Origin: DATDCY01 sp964513745
GTDB taxonomy: Bacteria; JAUVQV01; DATDCY01
Assembly (NCBI GenBank): GCA_964513745.1
Contig: CAZEOK010000057.1
Coordinates: forward strand, 1-19,091
Direction of reading: 5' to 3'
Length of the DNA: 19,091 nt
The position numbers and the translations under genes were made by a program. Positions 5,727-12,612 of this stretch are shown piece after piece. Each line of letters begins with the position of its first letter. Position 1 is the stretch's first letter. The notes below the pieces were generated by a model. It made no database searches. It had not been told where the DNA came from and worked only from the letters and a program-made list of their open reading frames with translations.

Positions 5727-7006
5727 GCGCCGCGCGCCCCCTGCTGCCGCGCCCGCCGGCGGCCGCGCGCTCCTGGCTGCAGGCGCGCTGGAAGGGGCTG
5801 CTGATCTTCCTCTCCGTCGTCGGGCCGGGAATCATCACCGCGAACGTCGACAATGACGCCGGCGGCATCACGACGTACTCGCTCGCCGGCGCGCACTTCG
5901 GCCAGACCCTGCTTTGGTCGCTCGTGCCGATCGCCTTCGCCCTCGTGCTGGTGCAGGAGATGACCTCGCGCCTCGGCGTGGTGACCGGCCAGGGGCTCGC
6001 CGACCTGATCCGGGAGCGCTTCGGCGTGCGGATCACCTTCTACCTGATGCTCTGCCTCGTCGTGACCAACTTCGGGAACGCGGTTGCCGAGTTCGCCGGG
6101 GTCGCGTCGGCGATGGAGATCTTCGGGGTCGGCCGCCACTGGGCGGTCCCGGTCGCGGCGTTCTTCGTCTGGTGGCTCGTGGTCAAGGGGACCTACAACA
6201 CGGTCGAGAAGATCTTCCTCGGCGCCTGCGTCTTCTACGTGGCCTACATCGTGGCCGGCGTCAAGGTCGCGCCGAACTGGACGGGGCTCCTGCGCGAGGT
6301 CGCCCGCCCGCAGGGGACGCTCTCGACCGAGTACCTGGTGATGCTCACCGCGCTGGTCGGCACGACGATCGCGCCGTGGATGCAGTTCTACCAGCAGGCC
6401 TCGATCGTCGAGAAGGGCGTCCGGATCGAGGAATACCGCTACTCGCGCTGGGACGTGATCCTCGGCTCGATCATGGTGACGGTCGTGGCCTTTTTCATCA
6501 TGGTCACCTGCGCGGAGACACTCCACCGCAACGGCGTGCGCATCGAGACCGCCAAGGACGCGGCGCTAGCGCTGGCACCCATTGCGGGGAAATACAACGC
6601 CTATCTCTTCGCCTTCGGCCTGCTGAACGCCAGCCTCTTCGCCGCCTCGATCCTGCCGCTCTCGACGGCCTACACCGTCTGCGAGGGCATGGGCTGGGAA
6701 GTCGGCGTGGACCGCAAGTTCGCGGAGGCGCCGCAGTTCTACGGGCTGTACTCGCTGATCATCCTCGCGGCCGCGGGCACGATCCTGCTGCCGGGGATGC
6801 CGCTGATCAAGATCATGTTCCTCTCCCAGGTGCTCAACGGCCTGGTGCTGCCGTTCATCCTGATCTTCATGCTCGTGCTGGTGAACGACCGGGAATTGAT
6901 GGGCGAGTACGCCAACGGCCGCTGGGCGAATATCGCGGGGATCGCCGTCGTCGCCCTGCTGATCCTCCTCAGCCTCTTTCTGGTGGCCTCGCCCCTGTTC
7001 TCGTAA
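5723..7006 (+). CDS. Nramp-family divalent cation transporter, Mg-type (NRMT-like) metal site
   Basis: 427 residues, about eleven membrane helices. Helix 1 reads GPGIITANVDNDAGGITT and helix 6 reads VGTTIAPWMQFYQQ. In classical Mn/Fe Nramps these sites are DPGN and MPHN. Here Asp45 is kept, but the Asn is Gly48, the key sulfur ligand Met is Ala217 and the proton-linked His is Trp219. The Asn-to-Gly and Met-to-Ala changes are the ones described for prokaryotic Nramp-related magnesium transporters (NRMT), which favour Mg2+ and Mn2+ over soft metals. The upstream MgtE-N/CBS protein overlaps it by 4 bp, consistent with Mg2+ control. The start is GTG at 5723, made likely by the overlap. Substrate is inferred from these residues. 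Confidence 0.9.
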   Translation: MSAARPLLPRPPAAARSWLQARWKGLLIFLSVVGPGIITANVDNDAGGITTYSLAGAHFGQTLLWSLVPIAFALVLVQEMTSRLGVVTGQGLADLIRERFGVRITFYLMLCLVVTNFGNAVAEFAGVASAMEIFGVGRHWAVPVAAFFVWWLVVKGTYNTVEKIFLGACVFYVAYIVAGVKVAPNWTGLLREVARPQGTLSTEYLVMLTALVGTTIAPWMQFYQQASIVEKGVRIEEYRYSRWDVILGSIMVTVVAFFIMVTCAETLHRNGVRIETAKDAALALAPIAGKYNAYLFAFGLLNASLFAASILPLSTAYTVCEGMGWEVGVDRKFAEAPQFYGLYSLIILAAAGTILLPGMPLIKIMFLSQVLNGLVLPFILIFMLVLVNDRELMGEYANGRWANIAGIAVVALLILLSLFLVASPLFS

Positions 7007-7054
7007 GCCCGGGGCGTTCAGGAGACTGATCCGCCCTGGCTGCGGTGCGGGGGG

Positions 7055-7531
7055 CTACTCGTCGACGTAGTGGATGGTGCGGAGCTTGACGACGAGGTAG
7101 GTGCGCGTCGCGGTCGGGGTGCGGATGACGACCTCGTCGTTCTCCTGCTTCCCGACGAGCGCCTGGCCGACGGGCGAACCAGCCGAGATCAGCCCCTGCG
7201 GCGCGTCGACCTCCTCGGGCAGCACCAGGCGGTAGACTTTCTCCTCGCCGGTGTCGGCATCTTCGAGCGTCACCGTGCTCCCGAAGCCGGCCCGGTCTTT
7301 CGGGATACTCGCCAGATTGACGAGGGCCAAGCCGGAGAGGCGCAGCTTGAGCTGCGTGATGCGCGCGTTGACGAACTCCTGCCGCTGCTTGGCCGCACGG
7401 TACTCGGCGTTGTCGGAGAGATCGCCTTGCGCCGCAGCCTCGCGGATGAGTCGGGGCAGCGTGATGCGGAATTCGCGGTCCAGTGCCTCGACCTCGGCTT
7501 CGAGTTTCTTGACGATGGGCAGGTCGGCCAT
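7055..7531 (-). CDS. greA: Transcription elongation factor GreA
   Basis: 158 residues, exactly the usual GreA length. The N-terminal coiled coil carries the tip motif GDLSDNAEYRAAKQRQEF (residues 36-53), whose acidic residues enter the RNA polymerase secondary channel and stimulate cleavage of backtracked RNA. The second acidic position, Glu44 in E. coli, is Asp40 here. The C-terminal FKBP-like domain has SAGSPVGQALVGKQENDEVV. ATG 7531 is chosen over in-frame ATG 7558 because 7558 lies inside the promoter spacer and 7531 gives the standard length. There is no ribosome site, and the predicted transcript starts only 3-5 nt before the ATG. It converges on the Nramp gene with a 48-bp gap and is divergent from the cytochrome unit. 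Confidence 0.93.
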   Translation of the reverse strand: MADLPIVKKLEAEVEALDREFRITLPRLIREAAAQGDLSDNAEYRAAKQRQEFVNARITQLKLRLSGLALVNLASIPKDRAGFGSTVTLEDADTGEEKVYRLVLPEEVDAPQGLISAGSPVGQALVGKQENDEVVIRTPTATRTYLVVKLRTIHYVDE

Positions 7532-7542
7532 GATCGGCGTTG

Positions 7543-7572
7543 ATTGTAGTGTCGCCATCGCGGCGCTGTCAA
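7543..7572 (-). promoter_or_regulatory. Strong sigma-70 promoter of greA
   Basis: On the minus strand a perfect TTGACA (7567-7572) and TACAAT (7543-7548, 5 of 6) are separated by 18 bp. The ATG of greA at 7531 is only 11 nt past the -10, so the message would be almost leaderless. Confidence 0.65.
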
Positions 7573-7655
7573 CAACCGACTGCGCCCCGTCACCCGCCGT
7601 ATGGCCGCCGGGATTCCGGAGGCACTGAATCCCGGCCGCTGGACTGCATCCTGTG

Positions 7656-7664
7656 TGGCATAAT
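7656..7664 (+). promoter_or_regulatory. Possible extended -10 promoter for the cytochrome unit
   Basis: TGGCATAAT (7656-7664) matches the extended -10 pattern TGnTATAAT at all but one position. No clear -35 is seen. Transcription would start near 7671, at or just before the ATG of the short ORF at 7673. Confidence 0.3.
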
Positions 7665-7672
7665 GCGCCGCC

Positions 7673-7780
7673 ATGAACAGTCCGACGACCACCAACGGGG
7701 CGCGCACGCCCGGCAGGGCGTACGACCCAGTCCTTGCCGATATCAACAACACCCCCATCCGATTCGCCGAGCGGGCATGA
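7673..7780 (+). CDS. Short ORF (35 aa) overlapping the cytochrome start
   Basis: The ORF encodes 35 residues beginning MNSPTTTNGARTPG and ending NNTPIRFAERA. I recognise no family. Its TGA overlaps the ATG of the cytochrome gene at 7777 (ATGA), the arrangement used elsewhere in this window for coupled genes. A possible extended -10 element ends 8 nt before its ATG and no ribosome site is present, so it would be translated leaderless. It could be a leader peptide, the 5' remnant of a lost gene, or chance. Confidence 0.3.
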   Translation: MNSPTTTNGARTPGRAYDPVLADINNTPIRFAERA

Positions 7781-9915
7781 GCGAGCAGGCGCGGCGCGAC
7801 AGAGGCAGCGGGGTGGACAACAGGGGCTCGGGTCTGCTTCGCCAGCATCACACCGAACCGGGGACTCCGGTGCTGCCAGCGCTCCCACCCGGTTGGCGAT
7901 TTTCCCGCAGCGCCGCCGCCGTATTGCTGGTTGGTTGGTCGCTTTTCTGCACGCCCGCCCGCCTTGCCGCCGAGCCATGCAGCGAGTGCCACGATAAAAA
8001 GGACATCGGCGGCGGCTCCCGCAGCGTTCACCCGCCGTTCGACGAAGACGACTGCACCTCCTGCCACGTCGACCATGGCGACGACGGGCGCCTTGTGCTC
8101 TCCGCCTCCGGCAACGAACTCTGCGAAGGCTGCCACGACAGCGGCGACACCGGATTCCTGAAAGCCCACCATGACATACGCGGCCCGAAGGTCCGGTGCA
8201 TTTCCTGCCATGACCCGCATCGCTCAGCCGAGGAGCACTTGCTGCTTCCCAACCGCCACCGACCGCTCGCCTTCGGCCGGTGCGACCCGTGCCACCGCTA
8301 CGACGGCAAGCTGCTCAAGCCGGTGGGTGAGTTGTGCGCCGGCTGCCATGGCGGGGAGGAGTTCGCGCGCAGGATCACCCATGCTCCCGTCAAGCATGGC
8401 GGTTGCCTGGCCTGCCACGACCCGCACGCCTCGCGCCGGCCCTCGCTGCTCAAGGCGCGTTACGCGCCCGGACGCCTGATCGGTTCTGAGGGCGACGTCG
8501 CCCTCTGTCTCGGTTGTCACGACCGTAAGAATTTCTTTACCGAAACGGCGGAGTCCACCCTCTTTCGCTCGGGCGGGGCAAACCTCCATGCTCTACACCT
8601 CGGCGGGTCGGCCCCGTCGCGAGCCGGCGAGGCGCGCCAGGCCCTCTCCTGCCGCAACTGCCACGAGGTGCACACGTCCGAGGAGCCGCGGCTCGTGCGA
8701 CGAGAGCTCGACTGCGGTGGAGTCCCCTGCCTGAAGCTGGAATACCGGCGCACGGACAGAGGCGGACAGTGCCTCTCGGGATGCCACGCGCCCCAAGCAT
8801 ACGCGTTCACGGGCGCAGGGGAGCCTGCTTCCCCTCCGGCCCCGGCGCCCTCGGTCACTCCGCCGCACACGAGATCCGCCCTGCCCGAGCAGAGCCCCCT
8901 CGAGCGGAGCATCAACAAGCGCTGCGTCGCCTGCCACGAGAAGGAGGTGAAGCGCTTCGCCAAGGGTCGCATCCACGCCCCGGTGCGCGCCGGCGCCTGC
9001 AGCTTCTGCCATCTCGATCACGGCCCGGAAAACCGGCTGATCCTCCTTGGCCGCGAGGACCGCGTCTGCGCCCGCTGCCACGATCTCGGGACGGAGGTCT
9101 CCCGGACGGCCCATGGTGGCTTCGCCCTCGAGGGCAGCCGCTGTACCGAGTGCCACGATCCGCACGGCGGGGAGGCCGCAAGCTTCGTCTACGAGCAGCG
9201 CCACCCGCCTTTTGCCGAGGGAGACTGCGGCTCCTGCCACGGCGAGCCAGCCGCCGGGTGGAAGATCGCCGCGAGCACATCCAAGGTCTGCCGGCAGTGC
9301 CACGATGAGATCGGCAGCGAGCGGCACCCGCACACTGCGATCGCCGCCAAGGGCTGTCTCGGCTGCCACCGCGCCCACGCCGCCCGCGAGAAGTCGCTGG
9401 TGCGCGCACCCCGCCCAGCGCTCTGCTTCACCTGCCACCCGCGCCGGCGCTTTGCGCAGGAGACGGTCCACGACCCGGTGCGCGAGGGCGACTGCGACGC
9501 TTGTCACCCGGTGCACGGCGCGGCCAACGAACGGCTGCTGGCTCGCACCTTCCCGATCGAGCAGTACCTCTCCTTCAGCCCCGAGCGTTACGGCCTCTGT
9601 CTGGAGTGCCACGACGAGGGCGCGCTCACCGACCCGAACCGCGGCGGCGACACCGGATTTGCTGACGGGACGAGGAACCTGCACGCGTTGCACCTGCGCG
9701 ATCGGGTGTCGCGCTCGGAACTCGGGACGCGCGTGCAGCCCGGCGTCACCTGCAGGAACTGCCACGATCCGCACGCGACGGAGAACCCCCGGCTGATCCG
9801 GCGCGTGCTGGATTGCAACGGGGTCCCGTGTCTCCAGATCGAGTTCCACAAGATCGGCAGCGGCGGCAAATGCCTCGGCGGCTGCCACATCAGCCAGTCC
9901 TATCTCTCGAAGTAG
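7777..9915 (+). CDS. Periplasmic multiheme c-type cytochrome, 20 CXXCH plus 2 CX3CH
   Basis: 712 residues. A hydrophobic export segment (SAAAVLLVGWSLFCTPARLAA) precedes the first heme site at Cys68. I count 20 CXXCH motifs plus two CX3CH sites, CLSGCH at residue 332 and CLGGCH at 699, many in the paired-CXXCH pattern with CHDPH. A proline-rich linker (about 343-375, PASPPAPAPSVTPP) divides it into two heme blocks that each end in a homologous module. The protein should be exported by Sec, hemylated by the Ccm/Ccs system and act in periplasmic or cell-surface electron transfer. ATG 7777 overlaps the preceding short ORF; GTG 7870, with GGGGA upstream, would give a more conventional signal peptide. 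It is convergent with a second multiheme cytochrome gene. Confidence 0.9.
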   Translation: MSEQARRDRGSGVDNRGSGLLRQHHTEPGTPVLPALPPGWRFSRSAAAVLLVGWSLFCTPARLAAEPCSECHDKKDIGGGSRSVHPPFDEDDCTSCHVDHGDDGRLVLSASGNELCEGCHDSGDTGFLKAHHDIRGPKVRCISCHDPHRSAEEHLLLPNRHRPLAFGRCDPCHRYDGKLLKPVGELCAGCHGGEEFARRITHAPVKHGGCLACHDPHASRRPSLLKARYAPGRLIGSEGDVALCLGCHDRKNFFTETAESTLFRSGGANLHALHLGGSAPSRAGEARQALSCRNCHEVHTSEEPRLVRRELDCGGVPCLKLEYRRTDRGGQCLSGCHAPQAYAFTGAGEPASPPAPAPSVTPPHTRSALPEQSPLERSINKRCVACHEKEVKRFAKGRIHAPVRAGACSFCHLDHGPENRLILLGREDRVCARCHDLGTEVSRTAHGGFALEGSRCTECHDPHGGEAASFVYEQRHPPFAEGDCGSCHGEPAAGWKIAASTSKVCRQCHDEIGSERHPHTAIAAKGCLGCHRAHAAREKSLVRAPRPALCFTCHPRRRFAQETVHDPVREGDCDACHPVHGAANERLLARTFPIEQYLSFSPERYGLCLECHDEGALTDPNRGGDTGFADGTRNLHALHLRDRVSRSELGTRVQPGVTCRNCHDPHATENPRLIRRVLDCNGVPCLQIEFHKIGSGGKCLGGCHISQSYLSK
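8581..8802 (+). repeat. Cytochrome terminal module, copy 1
   Basis: It encodes NLHALHL, CRNCH, PRLVRRELDC, GVPCL and the CX3CH site CLSGCH, ending at QAY. It is homologous to 9676-9903, with the same order and similar spacing. The element includes a non-heme Cys pair, DCGGVPC. Confidence 0.85.
9676..9903 (+). repeat. Cytochrome terminal module, copy 2
   Basis: It encodes NLHALHL, CRNCH, PRLIRRVLDC, GVPCL and the CX3CH site CLGGCH, ending at QSY. It matches the 8581-8802 copy and forms the C-terminus of the protein, supporting an ancient internal duplication. Confidence 0.85.
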
Positions 9916-9946
9916 CCCGGCGCAGGGCGCTGTCACGCCTGAGGTG

Positions 9947-12124
9947 TCACGCCTTGTGGCAGCCCCGGCAGACACGGTCGTTGAATGCACGCAGCAACCG
10001 GGTCTCGCTCGAGGCATGCGGGAGGTGGCAATGCACGCAGCCGTTCGCCTCCGGTTGAGAGTCGCCATCCCCGGTTCCGGGCTCGGCCGGGGTGGCACCG
10101 TGATGCGTACCCTTCGGTTCCTTGTGGCACCCCAGGCAAACCCTGCCGCCCGCCTCCCTCTTGAGCAAGTGGGATGCAACGCCCCCGTGCAGATCGTGGC
10201 AGGCCCCGCACGCCCCCTCCTTCACCGGAGCATGACGCGAGCGTATCCCCGGGCCCTCGAGCGCGGCGAAGAACTCCCCGTGGCAGGGGCGGCAGGGCTG
10301 CGGCATCGGGGACTTGAGCAATGCCGGGTTCGCCGCGTTGTGGTGGCGGTGGCAAAGACGACATTTGCCCTCGGCGACCGGTTTGTGCGGCACTGGCCAC
10401 GGTGCCCCCCCGGGAGCCTGCAGGCTGGCCGTGTGGCAGGACGGGCAAAGCTCGACCTGCGGCCGGCGCAGCAGCGCGGCGCTCTCCGAGAAATGCGGGT
10501 CGTGACAGTCGCCGCAGCGACCCTCGAGAACCGCGCGGTGCGCCGAAACCGGCTTGAGTAGCATGGCTTTGCGCATGGGGCGGTGACATTCGAGGCAGTT
10601 TCTGCCCCCGGGTTCCCGAACCAGGTTCGGCGCATCGGCGTTGTGGCTGCGATGGCACGCGCTGCAGTCGCCGTCCCGAAACGGCGGGTGCACCTCGGCC
10701 GGGGGCGCGGCGCGAGCGGCCAGGTCCAGCCGGCGATGACAATCCAGGCAGAGGGGGCGGTAGACCGGGCCGACCAGCGCCGACCGGTCGCGGTGGCAGG
10801 CGTCGCACTCCCCTTCCGCGAAGGGGGTGTGCTCCTGGACCCGCAGCAGCTTGCCCCGCTTGGCCTGGTGCGGCTGGTGGCAGACCGTGCAGCGCGAACG
10901 ATCGATGGCGACGCCGCGGTGCGCGGCCGCCAGGCGCGGATTGCCCCCATGGCAGCCGAGACAGATCGTTGCCACGTCGGCTGACAGCGGCGACTCGTGG
11001 AAGCTGTGGCAGAGAAAGCATTTGCCCTCGGCGACGAAAGAATGTGTGAACAGTGCTTCGCCGCGGTAATCGTGGCAGTCGGTGCACAAAGAGCGGCTGG
11101 AATCCATGATCAGGTGCGGCTGGGTCGGCCGGTGCAGATCGTGGCACTTGGCGCAGACATAGATCGAGAATCCCTTGGCCTCGTGAAAGCTGCGCGTCCT
11201 GCCTTCATGGCACCCCTGGCAGAGCCGACCCGCCGGCTGGCGGAGCATGTGCTGGTTCGCCGAGGAGTGCGGCTCGTGGCAGCGTCCGCACTGGCCCTCC
11301 GGAATCATCGGGTGGGGCTGCAGGGCCGCGGGAGTCCCCGCGGGAGGCAGCACGTCGCTGTGACAATCGGTGCAGAGGGCGGTTGCCGGCCGGATGAGCA
11401 GCTTCGGCTGGGCCGATGCGTGCACCGCGTGGCAGAGGCGACAGTCGCCGAGGTTCATCGGGCCGTGCACGAAACGGTCGGTTGTCAACCGCTCGGTGAC
11501 GGCGGCATGGCAGTCGGCACAGCGCGGGGGCTTTTTCGATGGCAGGCCTTTCCTGGGGGAGGCGTGGGGATCGTGACACTCAAGGCACCTGCCGGAGCGA
11601 ACCGGCGCGTGCACGGAGACCCAGGCGACGCCGAGGCGGCCGCGGGTGAGGTCGCCGTGGCACCACCCGCAGATCTCCTCGCGCTCGCCGGAGAGGGTGA
11701 ATTTCCCCGACTCATCGATCTGGTGACACTCTCGGCAGCCGTCGTCGAGGCCGAAGTGCCCGAAAATCCGCTGGTAGTCCCCCGGCGGTTTTGCCGAATC
11801 CGAGGCGAGCCAGACCAAACGCACAACTGACCCGATCCGTATCCTGTTCAATCCGTCGTCGAGGCTGACTTCCTCCGCGAAAAACCGATCGCGCACCGCG
11901 GCGCTCTGGGGCTTGCCGTCGTTGAGGATGATCTCGATCTCCTCGACGCCCGGGGTGCGCACATAGCCTTCGATGGGCAGGTCTGGCTTCTCGACCAGCG
12001 TGCGGTCGGGAGGGTAGGCGACGACCAGGTCCACCGTTTCCTGGCCATCGGCGGGCCCCGCGCCGCCGGCGAGTCCGGCCGCGAGGAGACAGCAGCCGAA
12101 GACAACGCCGCGCGCGACCCTCAC
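9947..12124 (-). CDS. Periplasmic 25-heme c-type cytochrome with N-terminal Ig-like domain
   Basis: 725 residues. A signal peptide (about 1-28, core VVFGCCLLAAGLAGG) is followed by a beta-sandwich segment (about 30-105, VDLVVAYPPDRTLVEKPDLP, IEIILNDGKPQ, VSLDDGLNRIRIGS) resembling bacterial Ig-like or glucodextranase-B domains. From Cys130 to the C-terminus there are 25 CXXCH motifs, mostly in alternating pairs of the form C-x-x-CH-x-x-H plus a second site about 20-25 residues on. No CX3CH site is seen. The protein should be a wire-like periplasmic or surface electron carrier; the Ig-like domain may anchor it or mediate contacts. The start is GTG 12124, overlapping the TGA of the zinc-knuckle gene (GTGA). 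Its end lies about 30 bp from the end of the other cytochrome gene. Confidence 0.92.
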   Translation of the reverse strand: MRVARGVVFGCCLLAAGLAGGAGPADGQETVDLVVAYPPDRTLVEKPDLPIEGYVRTPGVEEIEIILNDGKPQSAAVRDRFFAEEVSLDDGLNRIRIGSVVRLVWLASDSAKPPGDYQRIFGHFGLDDGCRECHQIDESGKFTLSGEREEICGWCHGDLTRGRLGVAWVSVHAPVRSGRCLECHDPHASPRKGLPSKKPPRCADCHAAVTERLTTDRFVHGPMNLGDCRLCHAVHASAQPKLLIRPATALCTDCHSDVLPPAGTPAALQPHPMIPEGQCGRCHEPHSSANQHMLRQPAGRLCQGCHEGRTRSFHEAKGFSIYVCAKCHDLHRPTQPHLIMDSSRSLCTDCHDYRGEALFTHSFVAEGKCFLCHSFHESPLSADVATICLGCHGGNPRLAAAHRGVAIDRSRCTVCHQPHQAKRGKLLRVQEHTPFAEGECDACHRDRSALVGPVYRPLCLDCHRRLDLAARAAPPAEVHPPFRDGDCSACHRSHNADAPNLVREPGGRNCLECHRPMRKAMLLKPVSAHRAVLEGRCGDCHDPHFSESAALLRRPQVELCPSCHTASLQAPGGAPWPVPHKPVAEGKCRLCHRHHNAANPALLKSPMPQPCRPCHGEFFAALEGPGIRSRHAPVKEGACGACHDLHGGVASHLLKREAGGRVCLGCHKEPKGTHHGATPAEPGTGDGDSQPEANGCVHCHLPHASSETRLLRAFNDRVCRGCHKA

Positions 12125-12288
12125 TGTCGACCCTGCTCCGTCCGCCCCTTTTTCTCGACCCCGGTCTTCTTCTCGATCGCCTCACCCTGAATACGCGCCT
12201 CGCAGGTCGGGCAGATGCTCTGGAGCGCGGGTTTGCCGCAGATGATGCACGGCCGCTGCGACGGCTGTGACTTCTTGATCAGAGCCAT
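12121..12288 (-). CDS. Small zinc-knuckle protein coupled to the cytochrome
   Basis: 55 residues. Two CXXC pairs (Cys14/Cys17 in CIICGK and Cys26/Cys29 in CPTCEARIQ) with an eight-residue spacing form a compact zinc-ribbon-like knuckle. A highly charged tail follows (EAIEKKTGVEKKGRTEQ). There is no signal peptide or membrane segment, so it should be cytoplasmic. GGAGG lies about 10 nt before ATG 12288, and the TGA overlaps the GTG start of the cytochrome gene, implying translational coupling. It could be a small regulator or an assembly helper for the cytochrome; no function is known to me. Confidence 0.72.
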   Translation of the reverse strand: MALIKKSQPSQRPCIICGKPALQSICPTCEARIQGEAIEKKTGVEKKGRTEQGRQ

Positions 12289-12348
12289 CAGGTCACATCC
12301 TCCGTGGTCTGGGCTGGCGGCGATATCCATCCCCAGCGAACGACTCCC

Positions 12349-12382
12349 CCGCTCGGGGAAGGAAAACCGTTCCTCCGAGCGG
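12349..12382. repeat. Long hairpin between the zinc-knuckle and kinase genes
   Basis: CCGCTCGG (12349-12356) and CCGAGCGG (12375-12382) are perfect inverted copies. Inside them GGAA/TTCC and GG/CC extend the stem to 14 base pairs around an AAAA loop (12363-12366), with single bulges at 12369 and 12374. No T-run follows on either strand, so it is not a standard terminator. It lies in the probable 5' leader of the minus-strand zinc-knuckle/cytochrome unit. Confidence 0.6.
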
Positions 12383-12403
12383 AAGAAATCCTGTTTTCTG
12401 GAG

Positions 12404-12409
12404 TACAAT
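12404..12409 (+). promoter_or_regulatory. Possible -10 box for the kinase gene
   Basis: TACAAT matches 5 of 6 consensus positions and lies 27 bp before ATG 12437. No convincing -35 is found 16-18 bp upstream. Only a weak call is possible. Confidence 0.25.
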
Positions 12410-12436
12410 GTAGCACAAGACATCCAGGGGGGAGCC

Positions 12437-12601
12437 ATGGAAAAGCCACCCGGTGTTCGGCCCACTCTGCATCCGCCGCTCGTTCGCGCGATGCTCCGGC
12501 CGGCGATCTACCCCCACGGTCCATCCAGCGTGCGACTTATTCAAACGCACATCTCCTGGGTCTTCATCGCCGGCGAACGCGTCTACAAGGTCAAGAAGCC
12601 T
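12437..12601 (+). CDS. Aminoglycoside phosphotransferase/P-loop kinase, N-terminal fragment before gap
   Basis: 55 residues are visible before the run of Ns. The sequence IYPHGPSSVRLIQTHISWVF followed by IAGERVYKVKKP is the typical N-terminus of the bifunctional APH-like/ATP-binding proteins; the lysines in VYKVKKP belong to the nucleotide-binding strand. GGGGGGAG lies just upstream of ATG 12437, a good ribosome site. The rest of the same gene appears after the gap at about 12718 in a different frame, which is expected if the N-run has an arbitrary length. Confidence 0.75.
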
Positions 12602-12611
12602 NNNNNNNNNN
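12602..12611. other. Assembly gap (10 Ns)
   Basis: Ten Ns interrupt the kinase gene. The reading frame differs before and after, and the family would have about 20-25 residues between VYKVKKP and LNRRLAP. The unknown sequence is therefore probably not 10 bp long. Confidence 0.95.
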
Positions 12612-12612
12612 C

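Noticed and set aside
7653..7670. Sigma-54 promoter around TGTGGCATAATGC
   Set aside because: The GG and GC dinucleotides are not 10 bp apart as the -24/-12 pattern requires. An extended -10 reading fits better.
9931..9954. Direct repeat TGTCACGCCT, two copies 4 bp apart, between the cytochrome genes
   Set aside because: It is short, one copy overlaps the stop codon, and it is not a hairpin. A small local duplication is the simplest explanation.
8593..10179. Long minus-strand ORF (528 codons) opposite the first cytochrome
   Set aside because: It is antisense to a gene with 22 heme motifs, has no recognisable domain and is a typical GC-rich shadow frame. The same applies to long frames at 4092-5486, 5462-6526, 12913-13689 and 16407-17357 on the minus strand and 14141-15583 on the plus strand.
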